Virus record (IMG/VR): IMGVR_UViG_3300020401_000095
Location: 1-23,533 of that record
From: a virus
Strand: one strand, 5' to 3'
Length of the DNA stretch: 23,533 nt
The stretch's first letter is position 1. Every line of letters begins with the position of its first letter. The position numbers and the translations under genes were made by a program. The notes beneath the pieces are model-generated. The model saw nothing but the letters and a program-made list of their open reading frames with translations. It was not told where the DNA came from and ran no database searches. This document shows, in pieces, positions 1 through 10,400 of the stretch.

Positions 1-543
1 CCTGTAACGACACTCGATCAAACCAACCCAGACGTTGCGATTGCATACGATACGCTTTTACAGGTGTCAAGGGAAGTCCAATCAGAAGGCTGGACATTTA
101 ATAAAGAATTTAATTATCCATTTACACCAGACAGTAATAAAGAAATACTAATACCATCTAATATTTTACAGATAGATCTTGCTAGAGATGAGTCAAGTAG
201 TAAGAACTACGATGTAGTAAGAAGAAGTGGAAAATTATATGACAGACGCAAGCATTCCTCACAATGGGATACTGTTATGAAATGCGATGTTGTCTGGTTA
301 TTTGACTGGGTAGATTTACCACGTCCTATTCAAGATTACATAACTGCTAGGGCAGCATGTTTTACAGTAAGCAGAATTGTTGGAGACGCAAATTTATACA
401 AAATGTGTCAAGAAAAAGAGCAATATATGAGAGCGCAAGCTTTGGAATATGAATGTAATCAAGGTGAGTTTACTTTCTTTGGTCATCCAAAAGATGGAAA
501 CTTTTACACCAGCTACGAACCTTATCATGCTTTATCCAGATAA
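1..543 (+). CDS. Tail tubular protein A (T7 gp11-like), 5' partial
   Basis: The reading frame is open from base 1 to the TAA at 541-543, giving 180 residues, so the true start lies before the window. A GTG at 64 is only an internal codon, because the upstream residues in frame (ending DVAIAYDTLLQ) run straight into the family-like segment VSREVQSEGWTFN. T7 gp11 is 196 residues, so only a short N-terminal piece should be missing. In T7 this protein forms the ring between the portal and the tail nozzle and carries the fibres. The stop overlaps the ATG of the next tail gene (TAATG), consistent with translational coupling to tail tubular protein B. The call rests on the SREVQSEGW region, the size and the position directly before tail tubular protein B. 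Confidence 0.9.
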   Translation, partial: PVTTLDQTNPDVAIAYDTLLQVSREVQSEGWTFNKEFNYPFTPDSNKEILIPSNILQIDLARDESSSKNYDVVRRSGKLYDRRKHSSQWDTVMKCDVVWLFDWVDLPRPIQDYITARAACFTVSRIVGDANLYKMCQEKEQYMRAQALEYECNQGEFTFFGHPKDGNFYTSYEPYHALSR

Positions 544-2939
544 TGCCTAATGTCACACAAACAATTACGAACTATTTAGGTGGAGTATCTCGCCAACCTG
601 ATACAAAAAAATTACCGGGACAGGTTACTGAAGCAGTTAACGCTTATCCAGATCCAACTTTTGGTTTAACAAAGAGACCCGGTTTTAAATTTTTAACAAA
701 TTTGGGAAACGCGAATATTTATGACAACGCTAAATGGTTTTATATACACAGAGATGGAGACGAAAAATATATAGGTTGCATTAAAGGTACAGCTATCTAT
801 ATATGGAATGCTACATCAGGTGTACAAGCAACAGTTAGTTATACAAATAATGCTAATACTACTTATTTAACAGGTACTAATGCTAATGATTATGACGTAT
901 TGACTGTTCAAGATACTACTTTAATTACTAATAAAACAAAGACGATTACTACTCAAGCTGCGCCATCATTTACAGCTAATGCTGTAGGTACAGTTAGACT
1001 TCGTGCTGTTACTGTAAGTACACAGTATGATGTCACGATCAATGGAACAACAGTTGGTTATGCAACTGGAGGTACTCAAGCTACAGCTGATACGATCTTA
1101 CTTAATTTAAAAAATAATATTGATGCGTTAAATATAGCTGGTTTGACTGTAACTAGATTAGATAATTCATTAGAGTTATCTGGTACTTCTACATTTACTT
1201 TGTCCGGTAAAGGTGGAACAGATAATGAAAGACTTGATACTTTTCAGGATCAGGTAGCTAACGTAGGTACTCTTCCAGATAAAGCTTTACATGACAGAGT
1301 AGTAAAAGTTTTAAATACTGAAAGTAATGATGATACATATTACGCCAGATTTAGAGCTGATAATGGAGTTTCTGGTAATGGATACTGGGAAGAATATATT
1401 GCTCCTAACGTATCACCGGGTTTAGATGACACTTCTATGCCACATGAATTAGTTAATACAGGTCTTAATACTTTTACATTTAGATCAGTTTCATACACTG
1501 ATAGATTAGTTGGTGATGATACTACTAATTCACATCCAAGTTTTGTAGGAAAAAAGATACAACAAGCTTTCTTCCATAGCAGTCGATTAGGTTTTCTAGT
1601 TGATGATAATGTTTCATTAAGTCAGGCTAATGAGTTCTTTAACTTTTACCACGTATCAGCTAGAACACAGATAGCTTCTGACCCAGTTGATTTAAGTACT
1701 TCAAGTATTAGACCAACACTTTTAACAGGTGTCCTACCTACTGCGCAGGGTTTGATCTTATTTAGTAAAAACCAGCAGTTTCTAATGTTTGCACCTAACG
1801 GTATATTCACACCAACTACAACTATTATTCGTGGTATCTCAAACTATGAGATGGACATCAATATAGATCCTGTAGATAACGGAAACACTATGAATTTCGT
1901 TAGTAAAACTCCGGGCTACACTCGTATTTATCAAATGCGTACATCTGGTCAAGAGATGAACCCAGTGGTATTAGATATAGGACGAGTAGTTTCAGAATAT
2001 ATACCGAGTAACATAACTGATTTAATTGCTAGTCCACAGAACAGCTTCATTGCTATGTGGGGTACGTCTGCACCTAATGTTTATTTTTATAGAACATATA
2101 GTAATGGTCAAGAAGAAGTTATGCAGGCATGGTTTAAATGGCAATTACCGGGAAATGTTCAAACACTTGCTGTAGATTCGGATGTTATGTATGCCGTTAC
2201 AATGCAGGGTGGTAAATATACTTTATGTAGTGCAAGTCTTAACCAGACTCCTGAAGAATCAATACTTGTAAACTCTAATGGGGATAAGATGAACCCCTGT
2301 GTAGATTTATATGCTACTGCTTCATCAGTTGTATATGACGAAACAGATCCAATAAATCCTTTTAGTAAGTGTTACATACCATTTGAAAATGTAAGTACAT
2401 TAACTCCAGTTCTTGTGATTGGTAGTGATCTAAGTGCTTTACAAAATCAAACTTATGTTGAATCGGGTTTTACTATTACACCTACAGTAGCTACTGACGG
2501 AACAGGAACCTACTACAAAGTACCTTTTAAAAATTTAACAAGTGTAGCTAACAAAGTTATTGTTGGTTTTAAATATACATTTGACGTTGAGTTACCAACT
2601 ACATATTACAGATTAGATCCTAATGGTTTTCAAACTGATTTCACCGCTAACTTAACTGTGGCAAGAATGAAGTTTTCTACAGGGTTGTCTGGAGTATTAG
2701 CATTTAAATTAAAACGTAATGGTGCTAATGAATATAACGATGTACAGCCTATTGCACTAGCTAATTTTTATTTAGCTAATGATGTACCTTTAGCTGATCA
2801 AACAGTTGTAACAGTACCTATACACCAACGTAATACAAACTTTGAATTAAAGGTTTCAAGCGATTCACCTTTTCCTGTTTCATTGGCTTCAATGATGTGG
2901 GAAGGATTTTACACACCACGTTTTTACAGGAGGGCATAA
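543..2939 (+). CDS. Tail tubular protein B (T7 gp12-like)
   Basis: This 798-residue protein matches the usual size of T7 gp12, the nozzle of the short tail. Its N-terminus has the family signature: YLGGVSRQPD (residues 11-20), LPGQV, then YPDPTFGLTKRPG (about 35-47). The rest is rich in Thr, Asn and Val, as expected for a beta-rich nozzle, with no membrane segment or signal peptide. The ATG at 543 shares its A with the stop of tail tubular protein A. There is no clear Shine-Dalgarno sequence upstream, so coupling is the likely route of initiation. The order A then B then internal core proteins is the T7 order. Product identity is close to certain; the fine domain structure cannot be read by eye. 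Confidence 0.93.
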   Translation: MPNVTQTITNYLGGVSRQPDTKKLPGQVTEAVNAYPDPTFGLTKRPGFKFLTNLGNANIYDNAKWFYIHRDGDEKYIGCIKGTAIYIWNATSGVQATVSYTNNANTTYLTGTNANDYDVLTVQDTTLITNKTKTITTQAAPSFTANAVGTVRLRAVTVSTQYDVTINGTTVGYATGGTQATADTILLNLKNNIDALNIAGLTVTRLDNSLELSGTSTFTLSGKGGTDNERLDTFQDQVANVGTLPDKALHDRVVKVLNTESNDDTYYARFRADNGVSGNGYWEEYIAPNVSPGLDDTSMPHELVNTGLNTFTFRSVSYTDRLVGDDTTNSHPSFVGKKIQQAFFHSSRLGFLVDDNVSLSQANEFFNFYHVSARTQIASDPVDLSTSSIRPTLLTGVLPTAQGLILFSKNQQFLMFAPNGIFTPTTTIIRGISNYEMDINIDPVDNGNTMNFVSKTPGYTRIYQMRTSGQEMNPVVLDIGRVVSEYIPSNITDLIASPQNSFIAMWGTSAPNVYFYRTYSNGQEEVMQAWFKWQLPGNVQTLAVDSDVMYAVTMQGGKYTLCSASLNQTPEESILVNSNGDKMNPCVDLYATASSVVYDETDPINPFSKCYIPFENVSTLTPVLVIGSDLSALQNQTYVESGFTITPTVATDGTGTYYKVPFKNLTSVANKVIVGFKYTFDVELPTTYYRLDPNGFQTDFTANLTVARMKFSTGLSGVLAFKLKRNGANEYNDVQPIALANFYLANDVPLADQTVVTVPIHQRNTNFELKVSSDSPFPVSLASMMWEGFYTPRFYRRA
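2928..2934 (+). promoter_or_regulatory. Strong Shine-Dalgarno of the gp14-position gene
   Basis: AGGAGGG lies inside the last codons of tail tubular protein B, five bases before the ATG at 2940. It is the clearest ribosome binding site in the structural block, where most starts have none. It suggests that the first internal core protein is translated independently and at high level. Confidence 0.75.
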
Positions 2940-4721
2940 ATGTCATCAGGTCGAAGTCAGCAGAATGCAATTATTGATATGCAAAATAAGCAGACCGCTG
3001 CACAATATGAATTGGATCTTAAGAACTATCTATATCAATATGGACAACAAGCTCGAAGAGATGAGGAAGGAAATTTAGTCAAAGATGAAAATGATGAAGT
3101 CATCTTTGATCAGACGTATGATGCTGATGGTTCCAAAGCTGGAGCTATTCAAGATCAATACGAATACGCACAAGAAGGTTTAGAGTTAAGAAAACAAGCT
3201 GACAAAGAAACACACGAATATCAAACTGAAACTGCTAGACAAAACTGGGAACAGGGAAAGTCAATGCAGCAATTCCAGTGGGATCAGGAAGATAGGGTAT
3301 ATAGAAAAAACATTGATCAATATAATAAACAGCTTGATTTTAATGAACTTGAATTTGCTGATGCAATAGCAAGAGAAGGTGCAGTTTTAGATGAACAGTT
3401 TATTGGAGCTGCTTTTGAGAATCAAAGTTTAATACAAGATTTATATGAAGCAACTGGAACAGCTGGTTTTTCTAAAGCACAAGCAACATTAGGTTTACAA
3501 TCAAAAAAAACTGCGGCTGAGTATCAAAAACAAAAACAATTAGTTAATTTAAAACAAAATACTAAAGCTGCTGATTTCAGAACAGGAGGCGAACAGTTAA
3601 ATATTTTAGATCGTCGAGGTCAGGCTGAATTTCAAAAAGGAAATATTAGACAAGGTGTAGCTGAACGAGAAGCTAATCGTAGATTTCAGTTAGCTGGGGT
3701 TTTATTAGATACTAAAACTAGAACACAGATGACTGATTATCAAAACGAGATAATTAGACGTGAGCAGAGAAAACAAAGTATGGATGCTGCTCATCAAAAT
3801 CAAGAGGCAACTATAAGAGCATTACAAGCATCTGGACAAGCTCAACTTTCACAAGCTGGTAGATCTCAAGGTAAGGCTGTGCAAATGGTTATGGCTGAAC
3901 TTGGTAGAAATAATGCTTATCTTGCTGATACTTTAGTTCGTGGTCAAGAAACAGCTGAAGCTAGAATGAAGCAAAACAAGATTAATAATCTTAATGCTAT
4001 ACAAAAAGCTGCTTTAGCTGAACAGCAAATTAATTTTAGTACTGTTCAAGATATCAATAGATCTTTGATGAGTATTAATGAAGTTGAACGTGGTTTAAAA
4101 ATTGGAGATGCAAAGAGCCAATTAAACTTGGATGAAATTAAGCAAGCTGTAATGAACAATGTTGAAAATACAACTTTAGATGTAGAAAATATTTATAAGA
4201 ATTTTCAACAAGCACAAAATGAAACAGGTCTAACTTATAAAAAGATAGATTTTGATTTGGCTAATGTCGGTACAAGATTTCAAAATAACCAAGATATTTT
4301 ACGTGCAAACTTACAAAGTGCAGTAAGAGCAAGTGAAATGAATATGAAAGATATCTATAGAAGTAAAAAAAGTGCTGATTTAGCTGCTGAAGCTAGAAAA
4401 ATGTTAGACCCTTCAGTCGGTAGAGAAGATATAGATTTAGATAAATTCCAACCATTAGATATACCGCTTCCTATATATCAAGACCCAATGGAACCAAAAA
4501 TACCACCAGCTCCAATATCAGGTGCTATGCAATCACAAATGGGTATGGGTGCAGCTCTTCCCGGTGCAGCTTTAACTGGACTTACTATGGGATTAGGTAC
4601 TGCCGCTTTTGCAGGCTCCGCAGCTGGAAGTGCAATGCTAGGTAAGATGGGTATAACAATGGGAGCTGGACCTTTAGGTCTTCTAGTAGGACTTGGATCA
4701 TTCGGATTATCACTATTTTAA
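2940..4721 (+). CDS. Internal virion (core/ejection) protein, gp14 position
   Basis: A 593-residue protein placed directly after tail tubular protein B, where T7-like phages encode the first internal core protein. Residues 1 to about 480 are very rich in Gln, Lys, Glu and Ala and look almost wholly helical, probably coiled coil. From about residue 480 comes a Pro-rich linker (QPLDIPLPIY, KIPPAPISG). The last 60 or so residues are Gly/Ala/Met/Leu-rich and hydrophobic, ending GLLVGLGSFGLSLF. A helical body with a hydrophobic glycine-rich tail suits a protein ejected into the host envelope to help form a DNA channel. It is about three times longer than T7 gp14 (196 residues), so the assignment rests on position and architecture. 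It starts one base after the preceding stop, with a strong ribosome site. Confidence 0.75.
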   Translation: MSSGRSQQNAIIDMQNKQTAAQYELDLKNYLYQYGQQARRDEEGNLVKDENDEVIFDQTYDADGSKAGAIQDQYEYAQEGLELRKQADKETHEYQTETARQNWEQGKSMQQFQWDQEDRVYRKNIDQYNKQLDFNELEFADAIAREGAVLDEQFIGAAFENQSLIQDLYEATGTAGFSKAQATLGLQSKKTAAEYQKQKQLVNLKQNTKAADFRTGGEQLNILDRRGQAEFQKGNIRQGVAEREANRRFQLAGVLLDTKTRTQMTDYQNEIIRREQRKQSMDAAHQNQEATIRALQASGQAQLSQAGRSQGKAVQMVMAELGRNNAYLADTLVRGQETAEARMKQNKINNLNAIQKAALAEQQINFSTVQDINRSLMSINEVERGLKIGDAKSQLNLDEIKQAVMNNVENTTLDVENIYKNFQQAQNETGLTYKKIDFDLANVGTRFQNNQDILRANLQSAVRASEMNMKDIYRSKKSADLAAEARKMLDPSVGREDIDLDKFQPLDIPLPIYQDPMEPKIPPAPISGAMQSQMGMGAALPGAALTGLTMGLGTAAFAGSAAGSAMLGKMGITMGAGPLGLLVGLGSFGLSLF

Positions 4722-4730
4722 TAATTAACA

Positions 4731-7493
4731 ATGAGGAACTTATCTTTTAGAGGGTACGCCCAAAGAAAAGGTTTTGCTCCACAACAAGTTCCTGATGAGA
4801 CGTGGAAACTTGAACAAGAAACTAACCGCTCTCTACGGGGAATGCGTGAAGTACGTGATCAAAACCGAGCTAATAGGAGTGACATGTTACAGGCACTCCA
4901 AGCTAACAATGTCAAAGAAGAACGTCAAAGAGATTCAAATTTTAATCTTTTAAACGATTTTAAAAAGGCATATCACAATGCTGAAATGCAGCATTATGAA
5001 GTGGCAATACAAGATGCCAGAACTGGAGAGATAGAAGCAAGAAGAAATTATAATGAATTTGAAAAATTAAAAAGTCTTATACCAAAAGCATGGAGTGCGT
5101 ACGTAGGGTTTGAAGCAGGCAGACTAGATAAAGCTTTGGGTAAAAGCCAAGAAACACTTACTAATTTCTACGGAATAGTTGGAAACCTTGGTCTTGATGT
5201 AACTGAAGTTAGAAGTCACGTAAATGACGCATTAAAAAAAGGTGTAGCTGTTGGTGAATATTTAAAAGATATTTATACAAATCCAGTTATTCAAAACCAA
5301 ATTAACGAGACATTTAAAGGTTATAGAGGTTTAGCTTTACAAAAAGGTATGATTGATCGTGCCTATGCACCGGGAGGTGTTTTAGCTAATCAGTTTAATG
5401 AACGTGCAGCTATGCCCATGCCGGGTAGAAAAGAATCTTTTAATCAACAATTAGCTGATCCAAATGATATAGATGGAAAAATTGCTCATGGTTATTTAGA
5501 TGTAGATAGAGCAAATGTTACACAAAGATTTCTTGAAGGTGGATATTCTTCTGGATTTGTAGCTGATTATATTTCAAAAAAACAAGATGAGTTTTATGGT
5601 TTAAAACGTAAACTTGTTAATGATCAAGTATCTACTAATCTACAGGCTGCAAACACTAAAGCTAATAAAGAAAACTTACAAGGATTTATAAACGAGTATA
5701 AAGACGATCCTATGAGAGGAGTTCTTGAGTGGATTGAAATGGGAGAAAATAAATCTGCTAGATGGGGATTTGCTGGTAACGTTATAGATCAGATGTTTGA
5801 GTCCGGTGAGTTGGATAGAACTGATTACAATAAAATGTTTAGTTCACCAACTAAGTACAATGGCAAGGAAGAACAAGCTGGGATACAACGTAAAAATGAA
5901 TTTTCTCGTTGGGATAAAACACTGCATGATAGAGAAACTCTTAATAGAAAAACAGAAACAGATCGTAAAAAGAATGTAGGTAGTCAAGCACAGCAGATGT
6001 ATATACAGACAGCAATGTCTACTGGTAATAGATTAAACGCTGCAACTATGGAAAAGATTCATGGATTTATGGTTAGCAGTGGATTGACTAAATCAGATAT
6101 TGATACATATGCACCATGGTACAAAGATGAAATGAATCGTGAAGCTATGCCTATTGAAAATGCAAAACGATATGCAAAGCTTTTACAAAGAGATGGACAG
6201 TTTACTGTCTCAGCAATGATTAGTACGATGCCACCATCTTTATGGAAAGAATATTTACCTAAAACAAACGAAGGTATGAACATTGACGAAGATGCGTTAG
6301 ATGAGGCATATGGAGTATTAGAATCTGAGATTGCTGCGGTTACAGGGCAATTAAATTTAGATACTAAAAGTCGGAAGGCAAATACAAGGCATATGTTTAA
6401 AGTAGCTAAACGTAAATTCTTTCCTAAAATATTATCTGCGATAGCAGCCGGTGAAAATGTTGATGCAAATGATGCGATAGATAGAATCTTAACAAAAGAA
6501 CTTGAGTTAGTAAAAAACGGAGAAGGTATATATCAAATTAAAAAAGATGCTAATGGAAAACCTTTACTACAAAAACAAGCTGGTTTTGCATACTTTGATG
6601 GATTACAAATTGATCAACGTCTTAACGATATTGAAGATCAAATCCTTGAAGATACCAGTGTTATAGAAGAACCTGATTTTTTTGGATCAGATGTAGGTCA
6701 GATTATTAAATATAGTGAAGGTAAAGGTATGATGCCTATTTCTTTACAGGTAGCTCATGATGCCGCACCTAACCTTAGCTATAAAGATATAACTAATGCA
6801 GTACGTGTTGCTAATGGACTAGATCCTATAGAATATTATGGTATTGAAAAAGTAGAGAATATTGTTTCTCCAGAGTTTAAAAAAGATATAACTCACAAAC
6901 CATCTTTACATAAAACAATTAATGCAATTAGAAATACAGCTGAAAATGCTGGAACTATAGACGTAGCTGATCAATTAATAACTGAAGCTTTAATACCTAA
7001 AGATATTTACAACTACAACGAAAATGATCCTTACGATGTTGTTCGTAATTCTGAAGGATTAAATACATCTACTGACTTATTTAAGAAACCAGCAACAGAA
7101 CTTTCTTTTGCTGAGGTTAAGAATGCACTAGGTTCAAATATGCTAAACAGTTTTGGTGCGTTTGATTTAACATCTGAAGATTTGTTTAGAGCTGAATTTA
7201 AAGGTGAAATTGGTGATGGTTCTATTTTGACACCTGAATTACAGCGACGAATTTATAGATCTAAATTAGAAGATGATACTTCCAAAATATTTGTAAATGG
7301 AATGTATCAAGCTATCCCGGGAATTGGTCATGAAAACTATGAGTCTTTAAAAGCTACTAAACCAATAGAAGCAAACCCGGAAGCCATGACATCTATATTA
7401 TTAAATTTTGCTGATACGATTGGAATCAATGCTTTCCAATTAACAGATCATGCCTTAGACACATTAAATGAAAAAGTAAAACAAAATGAATAG
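4731..7493 (+). CDS. Internal virion protein, gp15 position, with a possible lysozyme-like C-terminus
   Basis: 920 residues, between the gp14- and gp16-position genes. The N-terminal 120 residues are highly charged and helical (many Arg, Glu, Gln, Asn), followed by a long mixed helical body with no membrane segment. The region at about 768-870 is different. It has DVVRNSEG with a candidate acid E775, then LSFAEVKNAL, NSFGAFDLTSEDLF and LTPELQRRIY. By eye this resembles the order of elements in phage muramidase-like domains (Glu, LT/S-x-x-E-V, G-A-F-x-(I/L)-x-x-x-x-L, T-P-E-x-Q). That reading is an inference. In T7, gp15 is ejected with gp16 to span the envelope. No Shine-Dalgarno precedes the ATG. 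The 3' end overlaps the next gene by 8 bases. Confidence 0.78.
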   Translation: MRNLSFRGYAQRKGFAPQQVPDETWKLEQETNRSLRGMREVRDQNRANRSDMLQALQANNVKEERQRDSNFNLLNDFKKAYHNAEMQHYEVAIQDARTGEIEARRNYNEFEKLKSLIPKAWSAYVGFEAGRLDKALGKSQETLTNFYGIVGNLGLDVTEVRSHVNDALKKGVAVGEYLKDIYTNPVIQNQINETFKGYRGLALQKGMIDRAYAPGGVLANQFNERAAMPMPGRKESFNQQLADPNDIDGKIAHGYLDVDRANVTQRFLEGGYSSGFVADYISKKQDEFYGLKRKLVNDQVSTNLQAANTKANKENLQGFINEYKDDPMRGVLEWIEMGENKSARWGFAGNVIDQMFESGELDRTDYNKMFSSPTKYNGKEEQAGIQRKNEFSRWDKTLHDRETLNRKTETDRKKNVGSQAQQMYIQTAMSTGNRLNAATMEKIHGFMVSSGLTKSDIDTYAPWYKDEMNREAMPIENAKRYAKLLQRDGQFTVSAMISTMPPSLWKEYLPKTNEGMNIDEDALDEAYGVLESEIAAVTGQLNLDTKSRKANTRHMFKVAKRKFFPKILSAIAAGENVDANDAIDRILTKELELVKNGEGIYQIKKDANGKPLLQKQAGFAYFDGLQIDQRLNDIEDQILEDTSVIEEPDFFGSDVGQIIKYSEGKGMMPISLQVAHDAAPNLSYKDITNAVRVANGLDPIEYYGIEKVENIVSPEFKKDITHKPSLHKTINAIRNTAENAGTIDVADQLITEALIPKDIYNYNENDPYDVVRNSEGLNTSTDLFKKPATELSFAEVKNALGSNMLNSFGAFDLTSEDLFRAEFKGEIGDGSILTPELQRRIYRSKLEDDTSKIFVNGMYQAIPGIGHENYESLKATKPIEANPEAMTSILLNFADTIGINAFQLTDHALDTLNEKVKQNE

Positions 7494-10400
7494 TTTTGAA
7501 GAATATCGTAAGAATGCTTACGAGCGTGCCTTACAAGATTCTGAGGAACGCAAGCGTGTAGAACAACAACAATCTGAAGCTTTAAAAGAAGAGGCGGTAA
7601 AAGACCAAACACAGCAAGTTGATACTCCTGTAGAAAAACCTAAAGAAACTAATAACATTTTTAGTAAAGACTTTAAGCATAAGAAACCAGAAGAGATATT
7701 TAGTCCGGCTGCTATTGAAGGTAGAAACGCAGTAGTTGGTGGTCTAACTGATTTTTATAACAGTGTTGCTTCTGTACCTAAATTCTTAGATAAAGACTTT
7801 TATAAACCTACTGACCCAGCTAATCCTTATAAATATGATGCACCATGGTTAATTAAAAATAAACCTGTCACTGAAACTGTGTGGGGAAATTTTATTAGAA
7901 GTGGTGTAGAGATGGTAGCTGGATTTAGGTTTATGGGTAAAATGTGGGGTCGTCCCGGATTAAAAGGATTGGCAACTAAAGCTAAGGCTTCTGCTGTTGG
8001 TCGTATTGGTATGGGTGCGGCACAAGGTGCGGCTTATGACTTAGTTAGTAATCAATCACAAGAATCTAATTTAGCCAAAGTATTAGTAGATACGTTTCCT
8101 GATAAAGCTGGCTTTTTAGAACCATTAGCTACTAAAGATACTATGTCTCCAGCTATGAAATCCATGTACAACATTATGGATGGATTAGGTATTGGTTCAT
8201 TTCTTGATATGGTTGCTGAAGGAGTTGGTTGGGGATTAAGAGCTAAATCTAAAGTTGCTAAAACAGCCCAGAAAAAGATTACTGGTAATACTGATGATCT
8301 ACAAAAAGCTGTCGATAATAGTATTGACGTAGATTACGCTGCAAGAGAAGCAACAGTTTTAAAAGGAGCTAGACAGCTATATGAAAAAGCTGAGTATCGC
8401 AAATACACTAATAAGACTAAGAAAGCTGGTGTTGAACCTTTAACAAAAGCACAGTTTCTTAAGCGTAATAAGACTTGGGACAGATTAAAGTCTGAAGAGC
8501 AACTTGCTAAGATGAATGACTTTGCTAGTAAAAATGATATTGATTGGGGTGATTACAGAGATAGCACAATACATAGCAGACAGAAAGGTAAGGCTAATAA
8601 AGACTTACAAATTGAACAGCTAGAAAAAGATATATCTACTGGAAAGCCTAGACAGAACCCAGCTTATTACAAAGGTGGAGATATTACTGATAACCAAGCA
8701 TTAGTCAGTGGAAATAATCCTACTGAAGGTGTAAGAGACATGATTGAAATTAGGAATAATCCTAATCAAAAATATGGATCTCCTAGAGGAACCATGCCTG
8801 AAGCACACATCCGTAGAGTTGAATATACAGCTCCCGGAATGATGCTTGATGAAATTAATGCTGTTAGTAAAAACCTAAAAGCTAGTCCTAGTTATCAGAG
8901 AATGTTTGAAAAGGTAACTAATAAAGCTGTTACCGCAGATATGGCAAAAGCCTATAGAGATATCATATTATTTCTTGATCAGTCAGGTCATAGTAGATTA
9001 ATAGATGTGCCAGAACAAGATTTAATAGATTTTCTAGGACCTAGAGGAGACCGCATAAAGTTAGAAGGTAAAAAAATACCCTTTTTAGATATAGAGCAAG
9101 TTAGTGCTGTCGATGTCATAACTGGTCAAATGTTATTTGAAGCAAGAGACCTAGCTAAGGCTAGTTTAAGTGTTGCAGATAAAATTGATGTTTCTGCATC
9201 TGGTTCTTTATTAGATGGAATATTTGCTAGATATACAGCATTAGCACGATTAAGAAAAGAAGCTAGTGGTGCAGCGGCTGCTCGATTAAGAGGTTTTGGT
9301 TCTGGTCCTTTAACTAAAAAAGAATTAATTGCTAGAGCATCTGATGAAGCAGCTCAAGAAGTACAACAGCTTAAAGAAGTTATTAAGACTGACCCTTCAA
9401 ATTCTTTACTAGAAGGTTTTTTACATTTCACAGCAGAATCTAATGGAAACAAACAGACCTTTAAAGACTTTAATGAGTTTTATCGTAATAAGCTTAGAGG
9501 TTACAAGATGGGCGATAAGTACGAAAGAAACGCAATCTTAAACGAAATGATGTCTATGGGGATGAACTCCATGTTATCTGGTCCTAAAACTCAAGCACGA
9601 GCTTTAGTAGGTACTGGTTTAGGAACTGTTATGCGTCCAGTAGCTACAATACTTGGTGCATTTGGACAAGCAGATGATTCAGTTTTAAGAGGTGCTTATG
9701 CAACTCTTGGTGGAATGATTGAAGCCAGAAATGAAGCTTTTAGAAAAGCAGTTGCTGACTTTAATTCTTATGCTATGAAAGAAGACGGATGGAGAGGTTA
9801 TATAAAAAATAAAAAAGATGAAGAATGGGAAGGCATGGTGGAATGGGCAGCAACTAGAGGAACATTAGGTGATAAAGCTCAAGCTAAATTTGCTAACTCT
9901 TTACGTGAAATAAATAAACTGCCTGTCTTTAATTATGGTCCTAGAGTAATGAGATCTATGGATACTTTCTTTTCCCAAATAATTGGTAGAGGAAGACAAA
10001 GACAATTAGCATTTAATGAAGTTTATGATAAATACAAAGCACAAGGTATAACTGTTTCAGATGCTGATCTTGATAAATTAGTCAGAGAAGCTGAAATCAA
10101 TTTTGAAAATAAAGTATTTTCTGGTGATGGTCGCATTACTGATGAGATGGCAAAGTTTGCAGCTGATGAAGCTAAACTTACACAAGAATTAACAGGTGTA
10201 GCTAAAGACCTTGATAAAGTTTTTGAACGTACTCCATATTTAAGACCTTTCTTATTATTTGCTCGTACTGGTGTAAACGCATTAACCATGATGTCTAAGT
10301 ACACACCGGGTCTAAATATGTTTATTGGTGAACATGTAGACATAATGACTAAGGCATGGGACCACCCTGACATGGTTAAGTATGGAATAAAAAGTGCTGG

